Part shown: piece by piece, positions 43,933 to 54,528 of the stretch
Layout: each line of letters starts with the position of its first letter
How positions within the stretch are numbered: position 1 is the first letter of the stretch
DNA from: an uncultured Trueperaceae bacterium
GTDB taxonomy: Bacteria; Deinococcota; Deinococci; Deinococcales; Trueperaceae
DNA: 64,000 bases
Assembly: GCA_937873495.1 (NCBI GenBank)
Contig: CALMXZ010000007.1
Coordinates: 1-64,000, forward strand
Direction of reading: 5' to 3'
The notes under the pieces: generated by a model
Databases searched by the model: none
Told to the model about the DNA's origin: nothing
What the model saw: only the letters and a program-made list of their open reading frames with translations
Made by a program: the position numbers and the translations under genes

Positions 43933-44580
43933 ATGCAACGTAGGACCCGTCTAGTCGTGCTCGTCGCAACCTTGGCCGCGCTCGTCGTGCTCGGCGCCTG
44001 CGCCCCCACAACGGAGTCCGCGGAGCAGCCCGCTGCGTGCGTGTCCAGCCCGATACCGACGGTGGCGGTGGTCGACTTCGAGAACACCTCCAGCCAGGGC
44101 GGCGGCGTGAGCGTCGTAGGCGTCGAGGAGGCCGCCACCGCGCGCCTCATCACCCTCCTCAAGGAGTCCGGCTGTTACGTGGTCGTGGAGCGCAGCGAGC
44201 TGCAGACCCTCATCGAGAAGCAGGGCATCGAGTCGCTCGACCCCGTCGGCCTCGCCAAGGCCGCCGGCGCGGGCTACGTCGTGACGGGCACGGTCACGCG
44301 CGCCACGGTCGCTCGACCAGGCGGCAGCCTCTTCGGCGTGACGCTCGGCCAGACCAAGGCCCAGATCGAGGTCGACGTGCGCGCCACCGACATCATCACT
44401 GGCGTCGTCGTGGTCTCCATGAAGGGCGCCGGCGAGGCGAGCAGCCCGAACATCAACATCAACAACGTACCGCTGGCCGGCAACGTCAGGTACGACGACC
44501 CGACCGTCGGCCCGCTCTTCGCCCAGGCCGCCAACTCGGCCATCAGCCAAGTGGTGGCGGCGCTGCGCGCCAAGTTCTAA
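43933..44580 (+). CDS. CsgG-like lipoprotein
   Basis: A 215-residue protein with a lipoprotein signal (LAALVVLGAC, Cys at about 23). The body matches the CsgG/FlgT-N-like fold: TVAVVDFENTS, the ATARLITLLKESGCYVVVERSELQTLIEKQ helix, and AKAAGAGYVVTGTVTRA. CsgG itself is the curli export pore, but many short relatives outside curli operons have unknown roles. No csg partners are adjacent. GGAGGAG lies before the ATG. Followed by a strong terminator. Confidence 0.75.
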   Translation: MQRRTRLVVLVATLAALVVLGACAPTTESAEQPAACVSSPIPTVAVVDFENTSSQGGGVSVVGVEEAATARLITLLKESGCYVVVERSELQTLIEKQGIESLDPVGLAKAAGAGYVVTGTVTRATVARPGGSLFGVTLGQTKAQIEVDVRATDIITGVVVVSMKGAGEASSPNININNVPLAGNVRYDDPTVGPLFAQAANSAISQVVAALRAKF

Positions 44581-44601
44581 GCGCCTCGACCGCGCGCAAG
44601 G

Positions 44602-44645
44602 AGCGGGGCCGACCCCCAAGCCTAACGGCAAGGGTCGGCCCCGCT
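44602..44645. terminator. Bidirectional terminator between CsgG-like and M20 genes
   Basis: Perfect 14-bp stem AGCGGGGCCGACCC / GGGTCGGCCCCGCT with a 16-nt loop; CTTCGTT follows on the plus strand and CTTGCGC on the minus strand. It separates convergent genes. Confidence 0.85.
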
Positions 44646-44668
44646 CTTCGTTACTCGCCGGAACTCCG

Positions 44669-45844
44669 TCAGTCTGCGCGCATGAGGTCGGCCACGCCGG
44701 AGGCCAGGACGCTGACGGCCACCTCAAGGCCGCGCTCGTCGAGGTCGAAGCGGGGGTGGTGGTGGGCCCACGACGAGTCGGGGCCGGAGCTGGTGCCGAC
44801 GAAGAAGTAGCACCCGCGCGCCTTGGCCAGCCAGAGGGCCATGTCGTCGCCGCCCATGATGGGCGCCTGCAGCGTCACGTTGTCCGGGCCGACGACGCGG
44901 GCGGCCACCTGGCGGAAGCGCTCGACGGACTCGGGGTCGTTGACGACCGCCGGCGTTCCCGGGATCCACTCCTCCTGCAGCGAGCACCTTGCCAGCGTGC
45001 ACGACGCCGCGCCGACCGCGAGGATGCGCTCACGCAGGCGCGCGCGCGTGGCCGCGTCGAAGGTGCGCAACGTGCCCTTGAGTTCCACCTCCTCCGGGAT
45101 GATGTTGAAGGCGGTACCGCCGTGGAAGCTCGTGATGCTGATGACCGACTGGTCGATCGGGTCCGTCTCGCGGCTCACGAGCGTCTGCAGCGCGAGGACG
45201 AGTTGCGACGCCGCCACGATCGGGTCGATGCAGACGTGCGGGTAGGCGGCGTGGCCGCCCCGGCCCCTCACGACGAACCGGAACGAGTCTGTCGCGGCCA
45301 TGGCCGGCCCCTCGCGCACGGCGACGGTGCCGAGCGGGTGGTTGCTGGAGAGGTGCAGGCCGATGACGAGGTCGATGGCGAGTCCATCGAGCGCCCCGTC
45401 GTCCAGCATCGCCTGCGCCCCCCGCACGACCTCCTCGGCCGGTTGGAACACGAACACGACGCGGCCGGCCAACTGCGCGGCGCGCGCCAGCACGATCTCG
45501 ACGACGCTGAGGAGCACGGCCACGTGGCCGTCGTGGCCGCAAGCGTGCATCTTCCCCGCCACGGTCGAGCGGTACTCGACCCCCTTCTCCTCCGGCACGG
45601 GCAGCGCGTCCATGTCGGCGCGCGCCAGCACCGTCGGGCCTGGCCGACCCGTGTCGAACACGGCCACCACCCCAGTGCCGCCGACGCCCTCGCGCGGCTC
45701 CAGCCCGAGTTCGCGCAAGCGAGCGGCGATGACGCCCATGGTGCGGCGCTCCTCGAAGGCGATCTCGGGGTGGCGGTGCAGGTCGCGGCGGACGGCGACC
45801 GTGCGCTCCTGCAGCGCTCTTGCCTGCTCGGCGATGGTGGGCAT
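44669..45844 (-). CDS. M20-family metallo-amidohydrolase (amino-acylase/hippurate hydrolase type)
   Basis: The ATG at 45844 with GTAGGAGAG upstream gives 391 residues (MPTIAEQARALQERTVAVRR). Metal and catalytic residues of the M20D group are present: DLHRHPE (21-27), ARADMDALP (75-82), HACGHDGH (100-107), QPAEE, and GGDDMALW near the C-terminus. A dimerisation domain lies at about 185-300 (GRGGHAAYPH). Such enzymes remove acyl groups from N-acyl amino acids or similar amides. The substrate is not determined. No signal peptide. Confidence 0.9.
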   Translation of the reverse strand: MPTIAEQARALQERTVAVRRDLHRHPEIAFEERRTMGVIAARLRELGLEPREGVGGTGVVAVFDTGRPGPTVLARADMDALPVPEEKGVEYRSTVAGKMHACGHDGHVAVLLSVVEIVLARAAQLAGRVVFVFQPAEEVVRGAQAMLDDGALDGLAIDLVIGLHLSSNHPLGTVAVREGPAMAATDSFRFVVRGRGGHAAYPHVCIDPIVAASQLVLALQTLVSRETDPIDQSVISITSFHGGTAFNIIPEEVELKGTLRTFDAATRARLRERILAVGAASCTLARCSLQEEWIPGTPAVVNDPESVERFRQVAARVVGPDNVTLQAPIMGGDDMALWLAKARGCYFFVGTSSGPDSSWAHHHPRFDLDERGLEVAVSVLASGVADLMRAD

Positions 45845-46013
45845 GCTCACTCTCCTACGGTGGTCTGGTTGGAGTCGTTGGACCTGCCCCAGCCTACCGC
45901 CGGGAGCGCGCACGGTGGGCTCGACCCGGCGGCCCCCGGGCTCGAGCTCGCGCGAAGCGCGGACGCATGAAGCGCGGGCGTGCGTGAAACGCGGACGCGC
46001 ACGAAGGGCGCGC

Positions 46014-49000
46014 CTAGTCGCCACCGACCGTGAGCACCACCTCCTTCTCGCCCGGCACGCGCACGCCCTTGAACTCCTCGACCTTGGCGAGGAGGACGCG
46101 CACGTCGTAGACGCCCATCTCGAGGCTCACGCTGTCGCCGCCCACGCGCCCCCGAGCCACCAGCTCCCCGCTGATCGCGTCGTAGACCTCGAAGGCGGGG
46201 TTGAGGGCCTCGGCCACCGCCTCCGCGAGGGCTTCGTAGGAACCGACGTCGACGTAGCTCGCCCCGACGTCCGCCGCGAGCTTCTGGAAGACGGCGAGCG
46301 CGTCGGGCTCGAGGCCGAGGGAGACGATGGCGAGGTCGAGCGAACCCTTGCTGCGCGCCTCGCGCACGGCCGCGGCGGGGTCGCCGCCGCATGACTCGGC
46401 CCCGTCGGTGATGAGGATGACGGTGCGGGCGCCGCCGGCCTGTGCGAGGTCCTGCGGGACGGCCGCGAGCGAGTCGGCGATGGGCGTCTGCGACAGGAGC
46501 TTGGGCGCAATCGCCTGCACGGCCGCGAGCGCCTTGGCGCGATCCAAGGGGGCGAGCGGCACGTCGAGGCGCGTCTCGCACGACGACGGCGCGATGTGCC
46601 CGAAGGCACGCAGCGCGAACGGCGCGCCTTCCGGCAGCACCTCGTTCACGAGGGCGGTGAGGGCGCGCTTGGCGGCCGTGATGCGCTGCTCGCCACTCGG
46701 GAGCTCACGACCCATGGAGCCGGACGCGTCGAAGATGACCTCGATGGCCGGCTGGGCCGCGCCGGCGGCGGCGCGCACGCTCAGGCTGCCCGGGCCGGGC
46801 AGGGCCTGGTTACGCGTAGCGAGCGCGACCGTGTACTGCTTCGGCCGCCTGAGCAGGCACGAGGCGCGGGAGAAGCCGGCGTCGAACTCCCCTACGCCTG
46901 CCGCCAGCGCGTACCTGCCGGAGTTGACGTCCGCCCAGTCCTGCATGAGGTCCTGCGCGTAGTCGTTGCCCGCGGAGCTGATCTCGAAGGTGAAGATGCG
47001 CGGTCGCGCCTCCTCGAACGCGCTCCATAGCTCGGGCGTCAGGTAGTCGGTGCCCGACTCCGCGTCGGTCATGAGCATGATGGCGCGGGTGCCCTCGCGG
47101 TCGGCCAACGCCTTGGTGGCCGCGAGGAGCGCCGTCTCGGAGTTGCTCGAGTCGGCCGAGCGGTCGAACTCGACGATGGAGCGCTGCACCCGCGCCGTAT
47201 CGCTCGACCAGAACGGGAGCAGCCACCGCGGGTTCGGGTCGTCGAAGGCAAGGAGTTGGACGGCCTCGCGTTCACCGTCCACGTCCGTCGCGAAGCTCGC
47301 GAGCGAGTTGTAGGTGATGGCGAGGTACGGGCTCACGGAGCCGCTCGTATCCCAGGCGAAGACGACCGTGCGCTTCGGCTCCCACAGGTGCAGATAGTAG
47401 TCGCCGGGGGCGGCGAACAGGGAGAGGGTGAGCGCGTCGCCGTCCTGCTTCTCGTCGTAGCTCACGGCGTGGCCGGAGGCGTCGACCAGCTCGTAGCGGT
47501 AGGCGATGGCCGGATCGCCGGCGAGGCTCAGCTCGAGGTAGTTCTGCCCCGCCGGGACGGTGAGGCGGTACCAGTCCTCGTCGACCGCCACCTGGACGGT
47601 GCCGGTGACCTGCTCGCCGGAGCGCAGGGGCGAGGCGGACTGGCGCGTGTCGTTGCCGGCGTCGCTGACGCCGACGGACACGTCGGCCGGGTTGAGGTAC
47701 TCGTAGACCGCCTCGCGCGAGCTCGACCCCCACTCGGCGAGCGCGGAACGGTAGTCGGTGTCGGCCGGGCGCTCGAACACGCGCACGGCGTCGGGAGGGT
47801 AGTAGTAGCGGCCGGGCGCGCCGTCCGCCCCCGCGACGGCCTTCCCGGTGAAGCGCAGGTAGCGTGCCCAGACCGGCGCGTCGAACTCGAGCTTGGCCAG
47901 GCCGGTCGCGTCGCGCCGGAAGGTCCAGTCGGTCAGCGGCGCCCACGGCCCCGCGCCGCCGCTCAGGCTCACCTCGACGGTTACCGAGGGGAAGATGGAC
48001 CCAGGCTTGCCGAGCGCTTCCGCCGCCTCCTGCCACTCGAGCCTCGAGACTTGGGCGGCGCGACCGTCGTTGAACCCGATCACGAAGCTGAACGCCCCCG
48101 TGTCACGCAGGTCGAGCGTCGCGCCGCGGCCGTCCGCCGTCAGGAGTTGGGCGCCGTAGCCGCTCACGTACGGTTCGGAGCGCACGACGTGGCCGCCGTT
48201 CTCAGGTGCGGCCAGGTTCAGCTCGCCGAAGTCGGTGTCCGCCGCTATGAGCTTCCATTCGCCCAGGTAGCCGGCGGTGCGCCTGTCCTGGCTGCTGACG
48301 AGGACGAGACGTGCGTAGCGGGCCCGCACCGGGGTATCGAACACGAACGGCTGCTCGATGCCTGCGGCCTTCAGCACGCCTTCGTAGGCGGTGGTGAAGC
48401 TCGAGCCGTCGAGCGAGGTCTCGATCCTGAACGCCGCCAGGTAGTCGCCGGTGCGCGCTTCCGAACGCGGGTCGAGGGTGGCGCCCAGCAGCGTCACCGG
48501 GGCGTCGCCCGCCAGGCGGTAGGTGGGCGAGTGGTCGAGGGCGAGGTAGCCGCCACCGGACGGCCCGACCCGACCGTCGATGAGAGCGAGGTCGCGGCGC
48601 TCGTAGTTCGTAGCGCCGAAGATGGCCGCGCCGAGGTTGGTGCGCAGCACGTCCATCCTGCCGAGGAGCGTGGCGGGCAGCGGCCAGTAGCCGAACGGGG
48701 CGACGGGCGGGGCGTCGCACGCCAGGGCGGTCTCGAGCGCGGCGCTGCCGGACCCCGCGGCGCCGACGGCGGCCACCTCGATGCGTAGCGGCAGGTCGTC
48801 GCGCATGTCGCTCGGCACCAGCACCTGGATGGGAACGTCGCGGCTCTCGCCCGGCGCCAGCCTGAGGTTCGGTTCGTAGTCGAGTTGCACGTTCGCGTGG
48901 CTGCTCGCCGCTTCAAGGCGCAGCTCCTGCGGCTCGGTTCCGCGGTTCTCGACCCGCGCGCTCGCGGCGAGGAGCTGCCCCTCGTGCCAGAACGCGGCCA

Positions 49001-51434
49001 GTTCGGTGGTCGGCGCGGTCAACGACACCGCCACGGCGCCCGAGGCGCGCGGCGGCCGCAGTTGGGCGCGGTCCGGCTCGCTTCCGAAGGTCACGACGAT
49101 CCGATAGGTCGTGGTGCCGCTCAGCCGCAGGTAGGCCTGTTGGCCGGCCGGGACCGTGCCGCGCCACGGCGTGCCGGCCTGGGCGTCGCCGCGCGTGGCG
49201 AAGTCCAGCGCGTTCGCTTCGCTGCGCAGCTCGATCGAGAGCCGTCCGGCGACGCCGTCGGCGCTCACCTCGATGGTCGTGTCGCTCGCGAACACGGGCA
49301 GGCGGTAGATGTCGTAGTCGTTGGAGTACTCGCCGACGTGGCCGGTCCATTCGAGCTCGGCCGGCAGGAGCGAGGCGGTGGCGTACTCGTCGTTCGGTTC
49401 GGCGTCCACCGCCGGCATGAGGCGCCCGAGCAGGTTGAACCTGAGTTGGTAGTAACCGTCCGTCTCCACGTCCGGGGCGTCGAGGTAGAAGGTGTGATCG
49501 CCGGCCAGGAAGAGGCGCTCGATCCGCACGGCCGCGCCCGGCTCGGCGTCGGGGAACCTGACCCAACCGAGGCCGTCGAACCACAGGTCGATGGTGGAAC
49601 CGCCGGCCGGCGGTACGACCTCCACCGCCACGTACTGGTCTTCCGCGAGGAAGAAGCGGTAGTAGTCGTCGCTGCCGCCCGTCAGGCGCCCGACGTGCAC
49701 GGCGCCCGGCACGAGCCGCATGGCGCGGCTGGCGTCGTCGTTCGGCTCGAGCTCCAGGATGCCGGGCGGCGGTGGCGGTCCGGCCTCGAGCACCGCCTTG
49801 TCAAGCGCCGCCGCCGCGTCTGCCGGGTCCTGGCCTGCGCTCCCCTGGGCGGCGGGCGTGAGCGGCTGATCGCTCGGCGGCGAGGAGGCGCCCACCTGGG
49901 CGGGGCCGAGGGAGAGGACCTTCAGCGCGTACTCGCCTGCCGCGCCGCGCACCTCGAAGTAGTGCCTGCCTGGCAGGAGGACGACGTCGTCCATGCGAAG
50001 GCGCTGCGCGCCGCGCACCTCGCTCAGGACCTCGCCAGAGACGTTGAGCTCGGCCAACCTGTCGATGGAGTTACCGACGAGTTGCACGCGGAAGCGTTGG
50101 GCCGTTCCTACGACGTCGAGGCTGTAGACGTCCGTCTCGGTGCCGTCTAGGCGCCCGCGCACCTGGTCGCCCGCGGGCAGCGGGCTGGCGGTGATGGGGT
50201 AGTCGTTCGGCTCGACCTCGCCGGTGGCGGGCGCCGTGGACCGGCCGAGGGCCATGCGGTACGCGGTACCGTCGCGGCCTTCGACGAGGAGCTGATAGCT
50301 GCCCGCCGCGAACGTGAGCCCGGTCCTCGGCCGGCCGGAGCGCGAGGCGAGGAGGGGCCTGCCCGCCTCGTCGCGCAGCGTGTAAGTGAGGTCGGCGTCC
50401 GCCTCGAAGGCGAGATCGTAGACGCCCGCGTCCGCCACGGCGACGTCGATGCGGTAGAAGTCGCGCCTGCCGAGGGTGGCGCGCATGTCGCTGCCCAACG
50501 GGAAGAGCGTGGCGGTGCCCCACTCGTCGTTCGGTTCGACGGCAGCGCCGTCACCAGGAACGCCTTGTGACTCGAGGCGAAAGCGGACCATGCCGCTGTC
50601 GCCGAGCACGCGGAGCGTGTACTGCCCTGCCGGGAGCCGCAGGCCGGGCAGGCGTAAGAGGCCGCTCGCGTCGACCTTGCCCTGCGCCACCACCCCGCTC
50701 GAGCCGACCAGCTCGGCACGGGGCTCAGTGCCGAGGGCCGCCCACAGCTCCACGCCCCAGACACGCTTGGCGCCGTCAGCGTCGATGGTGAACGGCTGCG
50801 CGAACTCGCCGGCGACCGCGCCGAACAGCCCGAAGGCGCCCGCGTAGCTCCTGCCGCCACCGTCGTCGTAGCGGTCCTCGCCCGCGCCGTAGCGCAAACC
50901 CATCACGGGCGTGAGATCGGCGACGTACTCGCCCGCGCCGCCCGAGGACGAGACGCGGAGGTAGTAGGTGCCGGGCTCGACGAGGAACTCCCCGGAGTTC
51001 GCCGTGCCGCCGGCTTGGCTGGTCACGCGCTCGTACTCAGTGACGACGCCGTCGGCGTTCGCTCGGAAGAGGACGGCGCTCGCGGAGCCGGTGGCAGGCC
51101 CCTGCAGCGCGAAGGACCAGCGATGCCGCGCGTCGAGCCCCGTGACCTCCCAGCGGTAGGTGTCCTCGTCGGAGCCGCCTATCTCGCCGGTGAGGCACCT
51201 GGCGCTCACCTCGCTGTACCGGTTCGGTCCGAACGGCTGCGGGCCGGCGTCCGTGAGGCGCGTGGCCGCCGCCATGGCGTCGTTCGGCTCCGACTCGTAA
51301 GTGCACTGCTGGGCGAACGCCGCCCCGAGCGTCGCGGCGCCGAGCACGAACGACGCGACCAGACCGAGGCGCTTCAGGCGCTTCCACTGCCACGAGAGCC
51401 TGCCATCCCGACTCGACCTGCGCTGTGCGGCCAC
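46014..51434 (-). CDS. Giant secreted protein: PPC repeats, discoidin-like domains and two VWA domains
   Basis: The GTG at 51434 has a perfect AGGAGGAG site and places a signal peptide (LGLVASFVLGAATLGAAFAQ) near residue 20; the longer start at 51578 overlaps the upstream gene but would bury the signal. 1,806 residues. In order: at least five PPC-like modules, most marked by an EPND start (YESEPNDAM, EPNDEWGTA, EPNDYPITA, EPNDDASRA, EPNDEYATA); a beta-rich region; two F5/8-type-C-like modules (SYDG-like LDGSSFTTAYEG and YARLVLVSSQD); a further PPC-like module (DAGNDTRQSA); a VWA with DTSGS; and a second VWA with VIFDASGSMG and VILITDGAESCGG. MIDAS residues are intact. Likely a cell-surface adhesion or scaffold protein. 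Rich domain mixing is clear; ligand unknown. Confidence 0.8.
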   Translation of the reverse strand: MAAQRRSSRDGRLSWQWKRLKRLGLVASFVLGAATLGAAFAQQCTYESEPNDAMAAATRLTDAGPQPFGPNRYSEVSARCLTGEIGGSDEDTYRWEVTGLDARHRWSFALQGPATGSASAVLFRANADGVVTEYERVTSQAGGTANSGEFLVEPGTYYLRVSSSGGAGEYVADLTPVMGLRYGAGEDRYDDGGGRSYAGAFGLFGAVAGEFAQPFTIDADGAKRVWGVELWAALGTEPRAELVGSSGVVAQGKVDASGLLRLPGLRLPAGQYTLRVLGDSGMVRFRLESQGVPGDGAAVEPNDEWGTATLFPLGSDMRATLGRRDFYRIDVAVADAGVYDLAFEADADLTYTLRDEAGRPLLASRSGRPRTGLTFAAGSYQLLVEGRDGTAYRMALGRSTAPATGEVEPNDYPITASPLPAGDQVRGRLDGTETDVYSLDVVGTAQRFRVQLVGNSIDRLAELNVSGEVLSEVRGAQRLRMDDVVLLPGRHYFEVRGAAGEYALKVLSLGPAQVGASSPPSDQPLTPAAQGSAGQDPADAAAALDKAVLEAGPPPPPGILELEPNDDASRAMRLVPGAVHVGRLTGGSDDYYRFFLAEDQYVAVEVVPPAGGSTIDLWFDGLGWVRFPDAEPGAAVRIERLFLAGDHTFYLDAPDVETDGYYQLRFNLLGRLMPAVDAEPNDEYATASLLPAELEWTGHVGEYSNDYDIYRLPVFASDTTIEVSADGVAGRLSIELRSEANALDFATRGDAQAGTPWRGTVPAGQQAYLRLSGTTTYRIVVTFGSEPDRAQLRPPRASGAVAVSLTAPTTELAAFWHEGQLLAASARVENRGTEPQELRLEAASSHANVQLDYEPNLRLAPGESRDVPIQVLVPSDMRDDLPLRIEVAAVGAAGSGSAALETALACDAPPVAPFGYWPLPATLLGRMDVLRTNLGAAIFGATNYERRDLALIDGRVGPSGGGYLALDHSPTYRLAGDAPVTLLGATLDPRSEARTGDYLAAFRIETSLDGSSFTTAYEGVLKAAGIEQPFVFDTPVRARYARLVLVSSQDRRTAGYLGEWKLIAADTDFGELNLAAPENGGHVVRSEPYVSGYGAQLLTADGRGATLDLRDTGAFSFVIGFNDGRAAQVSRLEWQEAAEALGKPGSIFPSVTVEVSLSGGAGPWAPLTDWTFRRDATGLAKLEFDAPVWARYLRFTGKAVAGADGAPGRYYYPPDAVRVFERPADTDYRSALAEWGSSSREAVYEYLNPADVSVGVSDAGNDTRQSASPLRSGEQVTGTVQVAVDEDWYRLTVPAGQNYLELSLAGDPAIAYRYELVDASGHAVSYDEKQDGDALTLSLFAAPGDYYLHLWEPKRTVVFAWDTSGSVSPYLAITYNSLASFATDVDGEREAVQLLAFDDPNPRWLLPFWSSDTARVQRSIVEFDRSADSSNSETALLAATKALADREGTRAIMLMTDAESGTDYLTPELWSAFEEARPRIFTFEISSAGNDYAQDLMQDWADVNSGRYALAAGVGEFDAGFSRASCLLRRPKQYTVALATRNQALPGPGSLSVRAAAGAAQPAIEVIFDASGSMGRELPSGEQRITAAKRALTALVNEVLPEGAPFALRAFGHIAPSSCETRLDVPLAPLDRAKALAAVQAIAPKLLSQTPIADSLAAVPQDLAQAGGARTVILITDGAESCGGDPAAAVREARSKGSLDLAIVSLGLEPDALAVFQKLAADVGASYVDVGSYEALAEAVAEALNPAFEVYDAISGELVARGRVGGDSVSLEMGVYDVRVLLAKVEEFKGVRVPGEKEVVLTVGGD

Positions 51435-51574
51435 TTGCTCCTCCTGGGGCGTCGTCCGGCTAGGACCGGACGGCGCGGTTGACGACCACGGGCGGCTGTC
51501 ACCCCTGGCTCTCGGGTCTGACCACCAGCTTGCACCGGCACCTGAGCCGCGCGTTGAGGGTTCCATCACGCCTC

Positions 51575-51847
51575 TCACGCCCCGTCGCGCTCCTCGTCTA
51601 GAGGGGCGACCCGCGCGGTCTCGACCGGCGCCGCCTCGCCCCGTGCCGTCTCTTCATGCGCCACCCCGCCCTCGTCGACCTCCGCGAGGCTCGTCAGGTA
51701 GGCGACCAGCTCCTGGGTGGCCGAGAACTCGTGAAGCGCACCGTCCGAGACGTCGCGCAGCGTGGCGCGCCACCCCGGCCGCCGACCCGCCGGCTGGTCG
51801 GGCTCGCTCCAGACCTTCAGTAGGAACCTACGGCTGTGATCGCCCAC
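51575..51847 (-). CDS. Small conserved-looking cytosolic protein upstream of the VWA giant
   Basis: The GTG at 51847 follows GAGGAG at normal spacing and gives 90 residues. FLLKVWSEPDQPAGRRPGWRATLRDVSDG followed by FSATQELVAYLTSL resembles a family of small proteins from multicellular or environmental bacteria (F-hydrophobic-V-hydrophobic-W-x-E, WRG..-hydrophobic..V..G). The last 30 residues are acidic and low-complexity. Its stop overlaps an alternative start of the giant gene by 4 bp, so co-expression is likely. Function unknown. Confidence 0.6.
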   Translation of the reverse strand: MGDHSRRFLLKVWSEPDQPAGRRPGWRATLRDVSDGALHEFSATQELVAYLTSLAEVDEGGVAHEETARGEAAPVETARVAPLDEERDGA

Positions 51848-51972
51848 GCTACTCCTCACATAGGCAGCGCGGCCGCCCCGACCTGCCGCCGCTCGGGGCG
51901 GCGGCGGCGAACGGGAGAGCCGGGCCGCTCTAGCGTCTGCGGCAGCTTAGGCGAGCGGGTGTCAACGGGGTG

Positions 51973-54528
51973 TCAAAGGTGGGGCAACCAGGTGGCCGGG
52001 GTCTCGAGCAACGCCTCCGCCAGCGCCTTCGGCAGCCCTGCCCCCTGCTCCCGCAGCTCGGCCAGCACGTCCGCCTGCGGCGCATGCGCGCCACCTGCGG
52101 CGGCGACCAACGGAGAGCCGAGCAGCGCGGAGTAGTAGCGCGCCTTCGGTCGCTCGACGACCTCGACCGCGCCCTCCAGCAACCCGGCGGCGGCGAGGCG
52201 CGCCCGGGCGGCCAACGCCGCCTCCACGACGCGGCCGGCCGACGCGCCGGAAGCGAGGAGGCCGACGCGCATGGTGGCGACGTCGCGCACGAGGCGTTGG
52301 TGGGCGCTCGGCAGCGCCTCGGGGCCGAGGCGCGCGAGCTGGGCGAGGGCGACCTCCGCGTCCGGCGTCCAGCTGGCGAGTTCGAGCCGCAGCCACGGCG
52401 CCACGTCCATGAGGCGGCTCTGCTCCAGCTCCTCGATCGCCCGCTCGGCCGCTCCGACGGCAGCGGGGTCGAGGCGCGCGCGTGCCACCAGCCGCTGGGC
52501 CTCCAACGCCTTGCGCTTGCGCTCGTCGCCCACCTGCTCGGCCAGGTGGCCGGCCGCCTCCAGCTCCTCCAAGGCGCGCCCGAGGTCGCCGCAGAGCCGC
52601 ACGATCTCGCCCCGCTGCTCTGCCACGCGCATGGCGACGCGCAGGTCGCCGAGTTCGGCCGCCAGTGCCTCCACCTCGAGCGTCGTGTTCCAGGCCGGCC
52701 CCAGCTGCCCCTGCCGGGCGTACACGACCGCCAGGTTGACGAGCATCTCGGCCTCGCGGCGGGCAGCCGACGTGCGGCGCGCCAACCCGATGCCCTCCCG
52801 GAAGTGCTGGACCGCGCGCCGGTAGTCGCCGAGCCGCTCGGCGCTGGCGGCGAGGTTGTTGAGGGTGGCGCTCACGTCGAGGTGGTTGGCGCTGCGCCTG
52901 GCGAGGGTCAGGGCGGCGTCGAAGTGGTGGTACGCCTCCTCCAGCCGCCCGCGCATGGCGTTGATGCTGCCCAGGTTGTTGTGCGCCCGGTAGCTCTCCA
53001 CGCCGTCGGCCCCGAGGTTGGCAGCGAAGGTGGCGGCCGCGCCGTCCAGGTCGCCGGCGTAGAAGTGCGCGGCCCCGACGGCGTTGCGCGCCCGCGCCAC
53101 CAGGTCGGCGTCGCGTACGCGCAGCGCGATCTCGAGAGCCTTCAACGCCGATTCGAGCGCCTCACCCACCTTGCCGCGCGTCAGCAGGAAGCGCGCGCGC
53201 CTCACGCAGCCCTCGGCCAGCGCCTTGTCGCTCTGCAGCTCCCACGCGAGCCGCTCGGCCTCGGTGAGGAGCGCTTCCTGGAGGGCGAAGTCGGCGCGCT
53301 GCGCGGCGACGCCCTCGAGCGCGAAGCACGCCTCGAGCCTGAGCCGCGGCTCGTCCTGCGCTGCCCAGAGGGCCAGGTAGAGCAGGTCGGTGGCGGGCGC
53401 CAACTGGCTGCGCTCCAGCGCGGCTCCCGCCGCAGCGAGCGCCCTGCGCGCCGCCTCGGACGGCTCCCCGGCGGCCAGGAGCTGCCGCGCCAACGCGCCC
53501 TGGTCCGCGTTGGCGTCGGCGCGCATGGTGGCCGCGATGCGCTCATGGAGCAGCCGCTTGAGAGGCGCCGACAGGCCCGCGAGCGCAGCGTGCCGTTGCT
53601 CGGCGCTCAGCTCGAGTTGTTCACTCATGACGCCGCGCTCCGCCAAGCGCGCGAGGTCGGCGGCGAGCTCGAACGCGGGGCGCTCGAGGACGGCTGCCAG
53701 CCCGTCCACGCGCAGCCCGCCGCGCGCCACCGCGAGCGCCTGCACGATGCGGCGCTCCTCCTCCGTCAGCGCCGCCAGCACGGCGCGCGGGGCGACGGGC
53801 TCCTTGCGCTCGATGCGCCCGGCCAACGCCCTGGTCTCGGCGGCCGGCTCCCCGGCCAGGTCAGCGGCCAGCCGGGCCACGAACTCGCGGTAGCCGGCCA
53901 GCGCGTCGTCCGGCTCCCCCGCCAGGTAGGCGAGGCGCATGGCGGCGCGCTGCAGCTCGTCGTCGTACGGGTCGAGCGCCGCGGCCCTCTGGACGAGGAG
54001 CATGGCCGAGCGCAGCTCGCCGAGCGCTTCGAGCTCGGCGGCGCGGCCGGCGAACGCGCTCCTGGCGCGCGCGGCGTACCGGGCGCGCTCGCGCGCCAAC
54101 CAGTCCTGGTACTCGCCGGGGAGCCGCTCGTCCAAGCCGGCGAGGAGCTCCGTTCCCTCGAGTCCGTCTGCCAGGCCCGGCAGTTCGGCGTCGGAAGCTT
54201 CCAGGAGCGCGGCCACGTCCGATGCGGCGTCGACGCCGACCTGCTGCGCGCCGTCGTCCAGCCACTCGTCCGCTCCCGGCAGCGAGCGCAACGTGTAAAG
54301 GGCCTGGCGGACGTTGGCCAGGCGTCCAGGACCCCAGAGCACGAGCGCCAGCTCGTCTCGCGGCACCGGCCTGCCCGCGACCACGAGGTAGGCGAGCAGC
54401 GCGAGCGCCTTGTAGGACGGTGGCACGACCGGCTCGCCCCTATGCGAGAAGCGCGGCGGCCCCCACAGGCGTGCGTCCAGCGTCGGACTGCCCCGCACGC
54501 TGGCCCTGCCGGAGGGGCCGTCCGTCAA
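51973..54528 (-). CDS. SARP/BTAD-type transcriptional regulator with TPR repeats
   Basis: An 851-residue protein from a TTG that overlaps the thymidine-kinase stop (TTGA). Residues about 15-100 resemble a winged helix of the SARP type ([28 protein letters not shown], then [19 protein letters not shown]). Residues about 100-250 are the BTAD helical domain. The rest is a long solenoid of TPR-like repeats (for example [27 protein letters not shown] and [21 protein letters not shown]). It lacks the ATPase found in the paralogue at 57826. The DNA target is probably local, and the downstream giant VWA protein is a candidate (inference). Confidence 0.8.
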   Translation of the reverse strand: MTDGPSGRASVRGSPTLDARLWGPPRFSHRGEPVVPPSYKALALLAYLVVAGRPVPRDELALVLWGPGRLANVRQALYTLRSLPGADEWLDDGAQQVGVDAASDVAALLEASDAELPGLADGLEGTELLAGLDERLPGEYQDWLARERARYAARARSAFAGRAAELEALGELRSAMLLVQRAAALDPYDDELQRAAMRLAYLAGEPDDALAGYREFVARLAADLAGEPAAETRALAGRIERKEPVAPRAVLAALTEEERRIVQALAVARGGLRVDGLAAVLERPAFELAADLARLAERGVMSEQLELSAEQRHAALAGLSAPLKRLLHERIAATMRADANADQGALARQLLAAGEPSEAARRALAAAGAALERSQLAPATDLLYLALWAAQDEPRLRLEACFALEGVAAQRADFALQEALLTEAERLAWELQSDKALAEGCVRRARFLLTRGKVGEALESALKALEIALRVRDADLVARARNAVGAAHFYAGDLDGAAATFAANLGADGVESYRAHNNLGSINAMRGRLEEAYHHFDAALTLARRSANHLDVSATLNNLAASAERLGDYRRAVQHFREGIGLARRTSAARREAEMLVNLAVVYARQGQLGPAWNTTLEVEALAAELGDLRVAMRVAEQRGEIVRLCGDLGRALEELEAAGHLAEQVGDERKRKALEAQRLVARARLDPAAVGAAERAIEELEQSRLMDVAPWLRLELASWTPDAEVALAQLARLGPEALPSAHQRLVRDVATMRVGLLASGASAGRVVEAALAARARLAAAGLLEGAVEVVERPKARYYSALLGSPLVAAAGGAHAPQADVLAELREQGAGLPKALAEALLETPATWLPHL

